Shown here: piece by piece, positions 6,921 through 20,099 of the stretch
Position numbering within the stretch: the stretch's first letter is position 1
Layout of the letters: each line of letters opens with the position of its first letter
The notes under the pieces: model-generated
What the model saw: the letters and a program-made list of their open reading frames with translations, nothing else
Told to the model about the DNA's origin: nothing
Database searches by the model: none
Assembly: GCA_019117185.1 (NCBI GenBank)
Contig: DXAF01000002.1
Location: 1-33,822 of the forward strand
Source of the DNA: Candidatus Limosilactobacillus intestinipullorum
GTDB taxonomy: Bacteria > Bacillota > Bacilli > Lactobacillales > Lactobacillaceae
DNA length: 33,822 nucleotides
Reading direction: 5' to 3'
Made by a program: the position numbers and the translations under genes

Positions 6921-8246
6921 TTACTCCTTTTCGGGGCCCTTGTTTTGTCGTGATTGTCGTTCCGGGTTAATCTTAAACTTATCTTCAATATTAACCCGGT
7001 CAATTTGGGCACCTAATGAGCGCAACTTTTGGTAAAAGTGGTAGTAGCCCCGGTCAAGCATTTGGGGGCGACGAACCTGGGTAATCCCCTTGGCTGCTAA
7101 TCCCGCCAGCACAAGTCCTGCCCCCGCCCGGAGGTCCGAGGCGGTGACCTCAGCACCACTGAAGTCAGTTGGCCCATCCATTATCGCCACCGCCCCCGAA
7201 ATCTGGAAGTGGGCGTTCATCCGGCGTAACTCTTCGAGGTGTAAAAAGCGTTTCTCAAAGACATGCTCCTCCATGGTACTCGTACCATTGGAAAGGAGCT
7301 GGAGAACCGTCATCTGTGGTTGCAAGTCCGTCGCAAAGCCAGGGTACGGCATCGTCCGCACGTTGGCCGGGATCAACACACTGGTCCCCAGCACCCGGAG
7401 ACCATCCGCCTGTTTAATGATCGTCACGCCCATCTCCTCGAGCTTGGCGATCAGAGACGCGTTATGTTCTGGAATGGCATTTTGGACGATGACATCCCCA
7501 TTCGTCACCGCCGACGCCAACATCCAGGTTCCCGCCTCAATCCGGTCGGGAATGATGGCATATTCGGCACCGTGCAGGTAGTAAACTCCTTGGATACGGA
7601 TAACCTTGCTACCAGCGCCATGAACCCGGGCCCCCATCTTGTTAAGGAGGTTGGCCAGCTCAACAATCTCGGGCTCACAGGCAGCATTTTCGATCGTAGT
7701 AATCCCTTCTGCCATCGTGGCGGCCATCATAATGTTTTCCGTGGCCCCAACACTCGGATAATCAAGGGGAATCCGGGTACCAACCAAGTGGTCACAGTGG
7801 GCCTCAATAAAGCCCGCATCCTGCTTAATTTGCGCACCGAGCTTCTCCATCCCATAGACGTGGAGGTCGACCGGCCGAGCGCCAATAGTACAACCACCAG
7901 GGAGGGCAATCCGGACCTGGCCAGTCCGAGCTAGTAGTGGTCCCATCACCAGGATTGACGCCCGCATCTGGTTAACATAGTCATACGGGGCCTCGGATGA
8001 TAGCGGACAATTAGCGTTTAACACCAGCTGCCGGTGCTTTTCACCGTAGGCCGTTTTTATATTCAAAAACCTTAAAAGGCGGTCCATTACCTTAACGTCC
8101 GTCACTGGTGGGACATTGTTTAAAGTAACGGTCCCTTGAACTGCTAAAATCGCTGCTGCTTGCAAAGGTAGGGCCGCGTTTTTTGACCCCTCCACGGCCA
8201 CGTGTCCCTGCAGTGGCTGACCACCTTTAATAATTATTTTTTCCAT
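6921..8246 (-). CDS. murA: UDP-N-acetylglucosamine 1-carboxyvinyltransferase
   Basis: MurA transfers enolpyruvate from PEP to UDP-GlcNAc, the first committed step of peptidoglycan synthesis in the cytoplasm. The 441-residue protein has Lys22-Asn23 (EGSKNAALP), the catalytic/fosfomycin-target Cys119 in [15 protein letters not shown], and an [13 protein letters not shown] segment near the C-terminus (substrate-binding Arg region). The tail beyond about residue 425 is charged ([19 protein letters not shown]). Gram-positive bacteria often have two MurA enzymes. The place next to the atp operon and the DUF1146 gene matches B. subtilis murAA. It starts 18 bases after the DUF1146 stop. Confidence 0.96.
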   Translation of the reverse strand: MEKIIIKGGQPLQGHVAVEGSKNAALPLQAAAILAVQGTVTLNNVPPVTDVKVMDRLLRFLNIKTAYGEKHRQLVLNANCPLSSEAPYDYVNQMRASILVMGPLLARTGQVRIALPGGCTIGARPVDLHVYGMEKLGAQIKQDAGFIEAHCDHLVGTRIPLDYPSVGATENIMMAATMAEGITTIENAACEPEIVELANLLNKMGARVHGAGSKVIRIQGVYYLHGAEYAIIPDRIEAGTWMLASAVTNGDVIVQNAIPEHNASLIAKLEEMGVTIIKQADGLRVLGTSVLIPANVRTMPYPGFATDLQPQMTVLQLLSNGTSTMEEHVFEKRFLHLEELRRMNAHFQISGAVAIMDGPTDFSGAEVTASDLRAGAGLVLAGLAAKGITQVRRPQMLDRGYYHFYQKLRSLGAQIDRVNIEDKFKINPERQSRQNKGPEKE

Positions 8247-8264
8247 TTTCCCCCTCCAGTAACG

Positions 8265-8495
8265 CTAACGAACCAGGTAAGTCAAATTACCTATTTCCGT
8301 TAAGATCCCCAAGAAAAAGCTCGCACAAAGATAACCAATTGCGGTTGACAAAAGGACGATTGCTAATGGCAACGTCCGCGGGGGACGGTGGAAGAACCGC
8401 TCCAAATGAAAACCCTGGATCGCAGTAAATGCTAACCAGATAAAGATAAATTGCACGACAATCTCTAACAGGGCATGCACACCTGTCATCTGCAC
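8265..8495 (-). CDS. DUF1146 (YwzB-like) small membrane protein
   Basis: The 76-residue protein has two predicted membrane spans (about residues 8-28 and 42-66) separated by a basic loop, HLERFFHRPPR. This matches the DUF1146/YwzB family, which lies between atpC and murA in many Bacillota. Its function is unknown. It is likely co-transcribed with murA, and the atp terminator separates it from atpC. AGAAGGTGATCA supplies the RBS. Confidence 0.8.
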   Translation of the reverse strand: MQMTGVHALLEIVVQFIFIWLAFTAIQGFHLERFFHRPPRTLPLAIVLLSTAIGYLCASFFLGILTEIGNLTYLVR

Positions 8496-8583
8496 TTGAT
8501 CACCTTCTTTTTATAAACCAATTTGTATCATATCATATGATCAACGACAATAGTTGAATTGTCCGAAAGTTTAACTTTATGTT

Positions 8584-8630
8584 AAAAAGAAGAGGCTGGT
8601 GGGAAAATCAAATTTTCTCACCAGCCTCTT
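8584..8630 (-). terminator. Terminator of the ATP synthase operon
   Basis: A 19-bp stem (8590-8608 with 8612-8630, one G-T pair) has a 3-base loop and is followed on the minus strand by CTTTTTAAC. It lies about 50 bases beyond the atpC stop codon. Confidence 0.9.
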
Positions 8631-8679
8631 ATCAATGGATGAGTGCTAAACACTCCCCATAAGCCGATTAAGACTCATA

Positions 8680-9111
8680 TTAATTTTTGCTGTACTTTGA
8701 GGCGGCATTCAAACGGTTAATTGCCCGCTTAAGGTGGGCTTCTGCCCGAGCCAATTCATCACTGTCATGGTTCTTCTTCGCAGTAGCAATTTCTTCTTCT
8801 GACCGTTCCTTCGCACTCTTCGCACGTTCAACGTCAATCCGTTCTGGCAGCTCGGCACTGTCGGCAGCAATTACAGCGTGGAGACCATCGAATTGGATGA
8901 TCCCCCCGTTAACTGCCGCTACTTCGTCCTCACCGTCGTCATGTTTAACGCGAACAACACTGATTTCAAGAGAAGCAAGCAAGGGCACGTGGTTAGCCAT
9001 GATCCCCATTTGTCCACCAGCGGTGTTCATAATGAGCATCGTCGCTTTGTCATTATCGTAGACCGTGCCATCAGGAGTGATAATAGTGACCTTAAATTTA
9101 CTATCAGCCAT
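8680..9111 (-). CDS. atpC: ATP synthase F1 epsilon subunit
   Basis: This central-stalk subunit couples the c-ring to gamma and inhibits ATP hydrolysis. It has 143 residues: an N-terminal beta-sandwich (residues 1-85; NHVPLLASLEIS and VNGGIIQF are typical) and a C-terminal helical hairpin rich in Glu/Ala/Lys (AKSAKERSEEEIATAKKNHD). It is the last gene of the operon, 13 bases after atpD, with GGAGG before the ATG. Confidence 0.96.
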   Translation of the reverse strand: MADSKFKVTIITPDGTVYDNDKATMLIMNTAGGQMGIMANHVPLLASLEISVVRVKHDDGEDEVAAVNGGIIQFDGLHAVIAADSAELPERIDVERAKSAKERSEEEIATAKKNHDSDELARAEAHLKRAINRLNAASKYSKN

Positions 9112-9124
9112 AAATTATCCCCTC

Positions 9125-11526
<2,402 letters not shown>

Positions 11527-11560
11527 TAAATCTCACCGTCCTTTCGACTAGTATTTGTCA

Positions 11561-13108
<1,548 letters not shown>

Positions 13109-13125
13109 TTAACAAAAGATCTATA

Positions 13126-13668
13126 TTATCTAACTAGTAAACGACGAATTTGCTTGATCTTTGAGCTGAGGCTACCATCAAGCGTCTTATGATCGGCATG
13201 AACAATAACCCCACCTAAAATTTCCGGATCCACACTTTCGTTTAGTACCACTTCGTTAGCACCGAAGCGCTTAGCTAAATTAGCCGAAAGTTGGTCCCGT
13301 TGTTGTTTATCGAGTTGGATCGCTGTAACAACGTCAGCATGCATCCGCTTATTAACACGGTCATACCGCCGTTCAAACTCATCAATAATTGCGACCAGGC
13401 AATCCATGCGGCCGTAATCAAAAAGCATTTGGATTAAGTTGGCAATATACTGGGAAGCCCCAGTCTGTAAGTCCTTAACCAATGCTTTTTTATCATCGAG
13501 GGATACTTGAACACTGGTCAGTGCCGTTTCTAGCCCCTCGTTGTCCTCAAAGACTTGGCGCAAAGCATTCAATTCTTGATAAGTCTGATCGACATCGTTG
13601 TCTGCATCGACCAATTCAAACAGGGCCCGGGCATAACGCCGTGCCACCGTCTTCTTATCAAGACTCAT
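13126..13668 (-). CDS. atpH: ATP synthase delta subunit
   Basis: This peripheral-stalk subunit (OSCP-type) joins F1 to the b subunits. It has 180 residues: a helical N-terminal domain beginning [13 protein letters not shown], and a C-terminal half ending in the conserved [21 protein letters not shown] followed by [12 protein letters not shown]. Its start overlaps the end of atpF by 11 bases, which suggests translational coupling. Confidence 0.96.
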   Translation of the reverse strand: MSLDKKTVARRYARALFELVDADNDVDQTYQELNALRQVFEDNEGLETALTSVQVSLDDKKALVKDLQTGASQYIANLIQMLFDYGRMDCLVAIIDEFERRYDRVNKRMHADVVTAIQLDKQQRDQLSANLAKRFGANEVVLNESVDPEILGGVIVHADHKTLDGSLSSKIKQIRRLLVR

Positions 13669-14176
13669 GATCTACCAACCCTTCGATGTAGGAGTCGATC
13701 AATTCCTTTTGATCGTCTGCCTTTAATTCTTTTTGGATGAGTTTGGAAGCAATCTCAATAGATAAGTTTGCAACGTCATCCTTAGCACCGTTCAACGCGT
13801 CACGACGTGCTTGGTCAGCATCTTGTTGTGCTTGTTGCTTGAGTGCTTGAGCATCATTTTGTGCTGCCTCGACAATTTGTGCTCGTTGTGTTTCAGCTGA
13901 CTTCTTGGCATTATTAACAATGTCCGCAGCTTCTTGACGTGAATTTTGCAGTTCAGCTTGCCGCTTAGCAGCCATCTTTTCCGCATTTTCACGGGACTTT
14001 GCAGCGTTGTCGATATCACTGGCAATCTTTTCAGCCCGCTTCTTCATCATGTTCGTAACTGGGCCCCACGCGAAGTGCTTGACCAGCAACATCAGAATAA
14101 TGAAGGTGACAATGTAGAAAATCAAGTCGCCAACGTATAAACTGTTTGATTCAGCTAACACATTGTTCACAAACAT
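13658..14176 (-). CDS. atpF: ATP synthase Fo b subunit
   Basis: The subunit has one N-terminal membrane span (about residues 15-35, [20 protein letters not shown]) followed by a long, charged, Ala/Gln-rich coiled coil (residues 45-150) that forms the peripheral stator stalk. It has 172 residues. GGAGGTG lies 7 bases before the ATG. Confidence 0.96.
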   Translation of the reverse strand: MFVNNVLAESNSLYVGDLIFYIVTFIILMLLVKHFAWGPVTNMMKKRAEKIASDIDNAAKSRENAEKMAAKRQAELQNSRQEAADIVNNAKKSAETQRAQIVEAAQNDAQALKQQAQQDADQARRDALNGAKDDVANLSIEIASKLIQKELKADDQKELIDSYIEGLVDHES

Positions 14177-14222
14177 CTATTGACACCTCCTTGTCTAAAA
14201 AAATAATAGTGCTGTGCAATAA

Positions 14223-14462
<240 letters not shown>

Positions 14463-14465
14463 TTA

Positions 14466-15173
14466 TTATTCGGAAACCTTCCGAGAAATATAAACCGTCG
14501 TTAATGTTACAAAAACATATGCCTGGATTGAACCAATAAAGATTGAGAATCCTTGCCATGCGAGTTCCAGCAGTAATCCTGGAATAAATGTCAATACACC
14601 ATGTGAGAATGCCATATTAGCAATTAAACTCATCAACAGTTCACCGGCAAAAATGTTACCAAAGATACGGAGACCAAGCGTTAAGAAGTTAGCAAAGTCT
14701 TCAATGATGTTAATTGGCAGCATCAGGGTAAATGGCTTGGTATAGTTCTTTAAGTAACCACCAAGGCCGTTATGTGCTACCCCAGCAAAGTGTGCAAGTG
14801 CCATTACCATCAGCGAGAACGTTAACGTAACAACTGGGTCTGCCGTAGGACTTCTAAGCACTTCGACCCCATTCCAATGGAATTGGAACAGCAAACCAAA
14901 TTGGTTAGCGAAGAAGATGAAGACAAAGAGAACAAAGGCAAAGAAACTGTAGTGTCCCTGCTCTGATGCCGGCATCTGGCTCCGGACAATCCCGTTCGTG
15001 AAGTCAATCAGCCACTCAAGTACGTTTTGTGCGCCTTTTGGCTTCATTTGAATCTTTCGTGACATCCCATAAAGAGTGAAGAACACGATTGCGTAAATAA
15101 TCAGTCCAGAAACAATATTCGTTGTGTTGAACGTGAGTCCGAAAAGCTTAAAAGTCAAAGCATCACCGCCCAT
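14466..15173 (-). CDS. atpB: ATP synthase Fo a subunit
   Basis: This proton-channel subunit has 235 residues and five to six membrane spans. The essential stator Arg is Arg169 in [18 protein letters not shown], and the C-terminal helix contains [20 protein letters not shown]. It is the first gene of the operon; no atpI precedes it, unlike B. subtilis. AAAGAGGTGG lies before the ATG at 15173. Confidence 0.97.
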   Translation of the reverse strand: MGGDALTFKLFGLTFNTTNIVSGLIIYAIVFFTLYGMSRKIQMKPKGAQNVLEWLIDFTNGIVRSQMPASEQGHYSFFAFVLFVFIFFANQFGLLFQFHWNGVEVLRSPTADPVVTLTFSLMVMALAHFAGVAHNGLGGYLKNYTKPFTLMLPINIIEDFANFLTLGLRIFGNIFAGELLMSLIANMAFSHGVLTFIPGLLLELAWQGFSIFIGSIQAYVFVTLTTVYISRKVSE

Positions 15174-15262
15174 TCATATTCCACCTCTTTCCTTATAACA
15201 ATAATTTGGCTGTAAATTGGATACGTCGCAAAGAAAACGAATTAGCCCAAGTTACGATAGTT

Positions 15263-15291
15263 AATATAGCATTATTTCCCCTAAATATCAA
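15263..15291 (-). promoter_or_regulatory. Promoter of the atp operon
   Basis: Minus-strand -35 TTGATA (15286-15291) and -10 TATATT (15263-15268) are separated by exactly 17 bases, and lie about 90 bases before the atpB start. This is the best match in the 323-base gap. Confidence 0.7.
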
Positions 15292-15435
15292 AAGGGCATT
15301 TAATAAATAAAACATTTTGGACGATCTGTCTAGCCCGGTGTGAAGCGGTTTCACTCTCGAACGACCCTCGCCTAAAATTAGTTTATTATTTATACTAACT
15401 GAATTCTAATTTAAACCGTTATCACAATTTAAACA

Positions 15436-15485
15436 ACTTAAAAACCGGGCTAAGGATGACAAAGTAGTGTCCCACCAGCCCGGTT
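15436..15485 (-). terminator. Terminator after the YibE/F-like pair
   Basis: A 9-bp stem AACCGGGCT/AGCCCGGTT (15443-15451 with 15477-15485), with an inner GACA/TGTC pairing, is followed on the minus strand by TTTTTAAGTT. Confidence 0.8.
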
Positions 15486-15496
15486 AACTAATCATA

Positions 15497-16249
15497 TTAT
15501 TTAATTTTCGACCGCCGGCGCGTCATTATCCATGCCGTTGTCGGGACCGTTAGTAGTACCCCGACAAATGAAATCAAGATCTCAATCATTTCTGCCACAA
15601 AAATTTTATTATTCATGATTGTCCCCAGTGAATAATGAAGGCCCGCAAACCAAATGAAAAGGGCTAAAAAGCCACCGAAAAAGCCGAAAAACAACGTATT
15701 AAAGGTTGTACCGATGATCTGACGACCGATTGCCATCCCACTCGTCATCAATTGCCGGTTGCTGACGTCCGGGTGGGCTTCCAGAATTTCCGTCAGCCCA
15801 GCGGCAATTGCCATTGCAGCCTCGGCGATCGCCCCCAGGGTGCTCAAGGTGGTTACCGTAATTAGGACTTTGAAATAGCTAATCCCAATTAAAATCGACA
15901 TCCCTTCCAGATCATCACTATCTTCAGTTCCAAACCCTTGGACCATCGCCCAGTGTTCAACCAGGAAGATCAAGGCAATCAGGACCCCGGTGACAATTAG
16001 GGCAGCGTAAAAGGCCGTGACGGTCGTCCGCAGGTCATCTTCGCCCATGAAGATAGTTACTGCTAAGATGATTATCCCGGTGGTAATGGTGACAAAAAGC
16101 GGCGGTACATGAAAGGCCACCAGGATAATTGCAAAGTAGAGGAAGCCAAAGTTTAATAAGAGGCTCAAGAAGGCCGTCCACCCCTGCTTACCGCCGACAG
16201 CTACCATTAAGACCAATAAAACCAGCCCGAGGGCCGTAATTGTACTCAT
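15497..16249 (-). CDS. YibE/F-family membrane protein, short partner
   Basis: This 250-residue polytopic protein has about seven hydrophobic spans. It contains the family-typical segment TTLSTLGAIAEAAMAIAAGL, followed by NRQLMTSGMAIGRQIIGTTFNTLFFGFFGG. It corresponds to the membrane domain of YibE/F proteins without the extracytoplasmic domain. Its start overlaps the stop of the longer partner as ATGA, so the two are translationally coupled and probably work as a pair. The function of the family is not established; transport is often suggested. Confidence 0.8.
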   Translation of the reverse strand: MSTITALGLVLLVLMVAVGGKQGWTAFLSLLLNFGFLYFAIILVAFHVPPLFVTITTGIIILAVTIFMGEDDLRTTVTAFYAALIVTGVLIALIFLVEHWAMVQGFGTEDSDDLEGMSILIGISYFKVLITVTTLSTLGAIAEAAMAIAAGLTEILEAHPDVSNRQLMTSGMAIGRQIIGTTFNTLFFGFFGGFLALFIWFAGLHYSLGTIMNNKIFVAEMIEILISFVGVLLTVPTTAWIMTRRRSKIK

Positions 16250-17358
16250 CTTACCCGCCTCCCCAATAATAGTGCGCCAAAGAGACTAACCAACGGCACT
16301 GCCAAAACGATTCCAATCCCGCTTACGAGGCTTTGAACGGTTCCCAAACTCATGTTCATCGCAAAGGTGTACCCCCAAGAATTACCGTTTTTAATGTACA
16401 ACAAGCTCGAGGTAAAGGTCTCCGCCATAAAGATCAAAAACAAGACGTTAATTAACGGTCCCATAATCGTTTTACCAACATTACGCCCCGCTAAAAACAA
16501 CTGCCGCCGGGCCACTGCCGGGTTCAACTGCTTTAACTCAAAGAGGGTGGCAATAATATCACTCGATTCGTCCATTACCGCCCCCAGTGATCCTAACAGG
16601 GTCTCCGCCACAAACAGGGGGCGGGGAACCTGGGTTACATACTGCATCGATTCATAATAGATTCCCCGCTGGTGGGTCATGGAAAAGACTAGCAGGCTCA
16701 GCCCGAGTGCTGTAAAGGTACCGATTACCGTCGCACCAAAAGTGGCCAGCATCTTCTTGGTCGGCCCCAAGATCAGTAGTAGGCTTACCAAGGTAAAGAT
16801 CACCGCCAACGAGCCAAAGATTAACATGACGTGCTCACCATTATTCTTGAGGTCCACTTCGATCGCAATGATAAAAAGCAGCGCGTTAACCACGACGCTG
16901 ACTAATGCCAGAACCCCTGCTTGCCCCATCATCATGATCAATAACAGACTTACTAGCCAAACTAAGAAAACTACCACACCGTCGCGCTTATAACCGCTGA
17001 CGTTGGCATTAAGCCTGCCATGGTGTTGTCGCAGTTGGGATAAAAAGATTTGGTCGCCACGGTGGTAACGCTGGTCCATTGGCTGTGAATCACTATAGGT
17101 ATTATTAACAGTCAACCGCTCACCACGGTGGGCCGTATTGAGGAGGCGGACCGTGAGGCGCTGCTGGTGTTCATGGTCGACGTTTTTAAACTGGTCGGTC
17201 GTTTTTTGTACTGCTCCCGCATGCACCTGCTCTACCCGTGCAATTGGCCGCCGGTAAAAGCGCTGGTTGTGAGTTACTAATAGCATGGCCCCCGCACCAA
17301 TTACCAGTAGGACTGCTAGCATGATCATTCGGGACCGCGACCAGTAATGGCTGTGCAT
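16246..17358 (-). CDS. YibE/F-family membrane protein, long partner
   Basis: The 370-residue protein has an N-terminal anchor (about 12-28), an extracytoplasmic beta-type region (about 30-120; VRLLNTAHRGERLTVNNTYS, YHRGDQIFLSQL) and then seven or so membrane spans. AETLLGSLGAVMDESSDIIA and the following NPAVARRQLFLAGRNVGKTI are the same motif pair as in the short partner, supporting a common origin of the two membrane domains. It is the first gene of the two-gene unit. In the inherited firmicute gene order nothing of this kind is expected between upp and atpB. Confidence 0.82.
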   Translation of the reverse strand: MHSHYWSRSRMIMLAVLLVIGAGAMLLVTHNQRFYRRPIARVEQVHAGAVQKTTDQFKNVDHEHQQRLTVRLLNTAHRGERLTVNNTYSDSQPMDQRYHRGDQIFLSQLRQHHGRLNANVSGYKRDGVVVFLVWLVSLLLIMMMGQAGVLALVSVVVNALLFIIAIEVDLKNNGEHVMLIFGSLAVIFTLVSLLLILGPTKKMLATFGATVIGTFTALGLSLLVFSMTHQRGIYYESMQYVTQVPRPLFVAETLLGSLGAVMDESSDIIATLFELKQLNPAVARRQLFLAGRNVGKTIMGPLINVLFLIFMAETFTSSLLYIKNGNSWGYTFAMNMSLGTVQSLVSGIGIVLAVPLVSLFGALLLGRRVR

Positions 17359-17411
17359 AAGTGTCCATCCCTTTCAAACAAACTGTTGCCATTGTACCCT
17401 TTCCTTGGCAT

Positions 17412-17457
17412 AAAAAAAGCAACCGTCGAAAAGTTTTACCTTTTCATAACGGTTGCT
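17412..17457 (-). terminator. Terminator of upp
   Basis: A 9-bp stem AGCAACCGT/ACGGTTGCT (17418-17426 with 17449-17457), extended by an AAAAG/CTTTT inner stem, is followed on the minus strand by seven T. Confidence 0.92.
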
Positions 17458-17469
17458 AGTTAATGCTAA

Positions 17470-18105
17470 TTACTTAGTCCCAAAGAGACGGTCACCGGCG
17501 TCTCCAAGACCCGGAACAATGTAACCATCCTTGTTGAGGTGGTCATCGAGCCCGGCAGCGTAAATATCAACGTCCGGGTAGGCCTCACGGACGGCCTTAA
17601 CCCCTTCCGGCGCGGCAACTAAGCAGGCAAACTTCATGTTCTTTTCCTGACAGCCCCGCTTCTTCAATGCATCGATTGCCATCATTGCTGAACCACCGGT
17701 TGCCAGCATTGGGTCAACGATAAACAGTTGTCGTTCCGTAATGTCGTTCGGCAGCTTAACAAAGTATTCGTGTGGCTTCAGTGTCTTTTCGTCACGGTAC
17801 ATACCGATAAAGCCAATCTTAGCAGCAGGGATTAACTCGGTCATCCCGTCGACCATCCCTAAACCAGCCCGTAAGATTGGTACAATTGCAACCTTCTTAC
17901 CGGCTAGTTCCTTCTTGGTCGTCTTTGCGATTGGGGTATCAACTTCGACATCCTTTAGTGGCATATCCCGTGCCACTTCATATGCCATTAAGGTCGAAAT
18001 TTCCTTAACGGTTTCCCGGAAAAACTTCGTCCCGACATTCTTGTCCCGAATCATCGTTAACTTGTGTTGGATCAGTGGGTGATCCATAACTTCAAATTTG
18101 CCCAT
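17470..18105 (-). CDS. upp: Uracil phosphoribosyltransferase
   Basis: This enzyme converts uracil and PRPP to UMP in pyrimidine salvage. The 211-residue protein has the PRPP-binding loop [11 protein letters not shown] (130-140), RAGLGMVDG (79-87) and the uracil-binding C-terminal segment [25 protein letters not shown] precedes the ATG. It has its own terminator and probably its own promoter after the sua5 terminator. In B. subtilis glyA precedes upp; no glyA is present here. Confidence 0.97.
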   Translation of the reverse strand: MGKFEVMDHPLIQHKLTMIRDKNVGTKFFRETVKEISTLMAYEVARDMPLKDVEVDTPIAKTTKKELAGKKVAIVPILRAGLGMVDGMTELIPAAKIGFIGMYRDEKTLKPHEYFVKLPNDITERQLFIVDPMLATGGSAMMAIDALKKRGCQEKNMKFACLVAAPEGVKAVREAYPDVDIYAAGLDDHLNKDGYIVPGLGDAGDRLFGTK

Positions 18106-18142
18106 GCCAAAACACTCCTTTGAATTTCTCCCCTATTTTACC

Positions 18143-18171
18143 AAAAAAAATGAGAAGTTGTTAGCTTCTCA
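18143..18171 (-). terminator. Terminator of the tdk-prfA-prmC-sua5 operon
   Basis: A 7-bp stem TGAGAAG/CTTCTCA (18151-18157 with 18165-18171) is followed on the minus strand by eight T (18143-18150). It lies about 25 bases after the sua5 stop. Confidence 0.9.
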
Positions 18172-18195
18172 CAATATTTTTTCACAGCTTGCTCA

Positions 18196-19224
18196 TTATT
18201 TTACTTGCCCTGGGTTAAAGTGGACACCACCGGCGGACTTATTCAACCGGTTCATGTACGCCCGACCCAAATCTTGTGCCGGGAATGCCTGGGTAACGAT
18301 TGCCTTAACATTGTGCTGGTCGTCAAAGCCGCGGAGGCCATCGAAGAGGCGGGCACTGGCATCGGTTACCCCACTCCCCAGTGAAAACTGAACAGCATTC
18401 ATCGGGAGCGTCAGTTGCTTAAGGATTTGCCCCTCGGCCATGACCCCAACATCGAACGGCTGTTGGTCAATCCACTTGGCTACCTGGGCCCAGTCGGTTC
18501 CTTCATCAACAATGTAAACTTGGGCGCTCGGTGCATAGTGCTTATACTTCATCCCCGGTGCCTTCGGTGTTTCGTTCTTACCGACCTTGTGGTGGTTAAG
18601 GTCAATCGAACCAATCACGCTTTCAATATCACGTTTAGTTACTGCTCCCGGACGCAAGATTACTGGCGTGTCGGTTGACATATCCAGGACGGTTGATTCA
18701 ACCCCCACCCGGGTTGGCCCATTATCCAAGATCCCGGTAATCTTACCATTTAAGTCATGGTAAACGTGCTGGGCAGTGGTGGGACTCGGCTTCCCGGACG
18801 TATTTGCTGATGGTCCCACCATCGGTACTCCGGCCTTAGCAATCAAGTCCAATGTTGGCTGACAATCGGGGAACCGGAAGGCCACCGTCGATAAGCCCCC
18901 GGTAACGGTCTTGGAAAGGGCTCCCTTCTTAATCTTAAGGATAATCGTCAGTGAACCCGGCCAAAACTTTGCCATTAGCTTCCGAGCGTTGTCAGGAATT
19001 TCCGCCGCATACTGCTCCACCATTTCGATTGAGTTAACGTGGACAATCAGCGGATTGTCACTCGGTCGGCCTTTTGCCAGGTAGACGTTTTTTACCGCGT
19101 CTTCATTGGTGGCATCGGCACCCAGACCATAAACCGTCTCGGTCGGAAAGGCCACCAGCTCACCCCGCTTGATTGCCGCTGCCGCTTCATCAATTTGACT
19201 TAAGCGATAAACTTTCGTGTTCAT
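18196..19224 (-). CDS. ywlC: Threonylcarbamoyl-AMP synthase (Sua5/YwlC)
   Basis: This enzyme makes L-threonylcarbamoyl-AMP from Thr, bicarbonate and ATP for the t6A modification of ANN-decoding tRNAs. The protein is 342 residues from the chosen start: a YrdC domain in the first 200 (GELVAFPTETVYGLGADATN, KGRPSDNPLIVHV, VGPSANTSGKPSPT) and the C-terminal Sua5 domain (APGMKYKHYAPSAQVYIVDE onward). An in-frame ATG at 19260 would overlap prmC; the start at 19224 (MNTKVYRLSQ) is chosen because AGGAGG lies 11 bases before it and it falls just after the prmC stop. Confidence 0.93.
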   Translation of the reverse strand: MNTKVYRLSQIDEAAAAIKRGELVAFPTETVYGLGADATNEDAVKNVYLAKGRPSDNPLIVHVNSIEMVEQYAAEIPDNARKLMAKFWPGSLTIILKIKKGALSKTVTGGLSTVAFRFPDCQPTLDLIAKAGVPMVGPSANTSGKPSPTTAQHVYHDLNGKITGILDNGPTRVGVESTVLDMSTDTPVILRPGAVTKRDIESVIGSIDLNHHKVGKNETPKAPGMKYKHYAPSAQVYIVDEGTDWAQVAKWIDQQPFDVGVMAEGQILKQLTLPMNAVQFSLGSGVTDASARLFDGLRGFDDQHNVKAIVTQAFPAQDLGRAYMNRLNKSAGGVHFNPGQVK

Positions 19225-19229
19225 TCTTG

Positions 19230-20099
19230 CTAATTTCCTCCTGTGCCAGAAAAATCCCATGCGTGTATCATCCTCATCTTGCCAGCCACGTCATGGCGGA
19301 CCGCCATGTGGGCGTCGTGGTCGCACTCCTTCAATAACATTTGAATACTCTCTTCTTGGTCATAGCCCGTTTCACCAAACAACTGGCCACCAGGTCGCAG
19401 GTGGGCACCGGCCTGGTCAAATAGGCGGTGGTAAAAGCCCAGCCCCTGTTCATCCGCAAACAGGGCAAGCGCCGGCTCATGCTCAATGACAGCCCGGTCC
19501 ATCACAGCAGTCGCCGCCCGGTCAACGTATGGTGGATTAGTAACAATTAGGTCATAACGCTGGTCTGCTAAGTGGTTAAACAGGTCACTTTCAACTAGCG
19601 TCAACTCTAATCCCTGTCGGTGGGCATTCTCCCGGGCCACATCAAGCGCCGCTGGAGAAATATCACTCAGGGTTACTGTCCAGTGGGGCCGCTCCAGCCC
19701 CAGGGTAATCCCAATTACACCACTGCCAGTCCCCAGATCTAACACCCGGTATGGTTGGTTGGCATCCGTGCTGGACAGTACCCAGTCCACTAGTTCCGCC
19801 GTTTCTGGTTCTGGGATTAGCACGTCAGGAGTGACCCGAAACTCCCGGCCATAGAAGCTAGTCTTCCCAGTAATGTATTGGGCGGGAACGTGGTCCAAAA
19901 GCTGGGCAATGGCCGCCCGAAACCACCGTGCCTCTGTTGCCGGCATCTGGTCACGGTTATGGACTAACAGGTGGGTCGTATCCCAACCATGGTGCTGTTC
20001 CAGCAAAAACTGGGGGGCGTGGGGATCCACGTCACTGCCAGCCAACTGGTCCTTGGCCCAGTGCTGGGCAGCAAAGTATGTCCACGAAGAACTATTCAT
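19230..20099 (-). CDS. prmC: Release factor glutamine methyltransferase
   Basis: PrmC methylates the Gln of the GGQ motif in release factors, using S-adenosylmethionine. The protein is 289 residues from the chosen start: a helical N-terminal domain ([19 protein letters not shown]) and a Rossmann methyltransferase with [10 protein letters not shown] (121-130) and the catalytic NPPY (188-191). The start at 20099 ([10 protein letters not shown]) overlaps the 3' end of prfA by 8 bases. The longer ORF start, inside prfA, has no support. Its position directly after prfA, its substrate, is the usual pairing. Confidence 0.95.
   Translation of the reverse strand: MNSSSWTYFAAQHWAKDQLAGSDVDPHAPQFLLEQHHGWDTTHLLVHNRDQMPATEARWFRAAIAQLLDHVPAQYITGKTSFYGREFRVTPDVLIPEPETAELVDWVLSSTDANQPYRVLDLGTGSGVIGITLGLERPHWTVTLSDISPAALDVARENAHRQGLELTLVESDLFNHLADQRYDLIVTNPPYVDRAATAVMDRAVIEHEPALALFADEQGLGFYHRLFDQAGAHLRPGGQLFGETGYDQEESIQMLLKECDHDAHMAVRHDVAGKMRMIHAWDFSGTGGN

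Larger units (their letters stand above)
15174..15496. other. Intergenic region between the YibE/F pair and atpB
   Basis: This gap of 323 bases holds the atp promoter (15263-15291) and the terminator of the upstream YibE/F unit (15443-15485). Between them is a GC-richer block, about 15318-15372, flanked by AT-rich DNA and containing a 5-bp hairpin GTGAA/TTCAC (15340-15354). No open reading frame or known RNA was recognised in that block. Confidence 0.6.

Noticed and set aside
7263..7934. Long plus-strand reading frame (223 codons) opposite murA
   Set aside because: It is a shadow of the murA frame: the minus-strand product is a full-length MurA with all motifs, and the plus-strand product has no recognisable domain or start signal.
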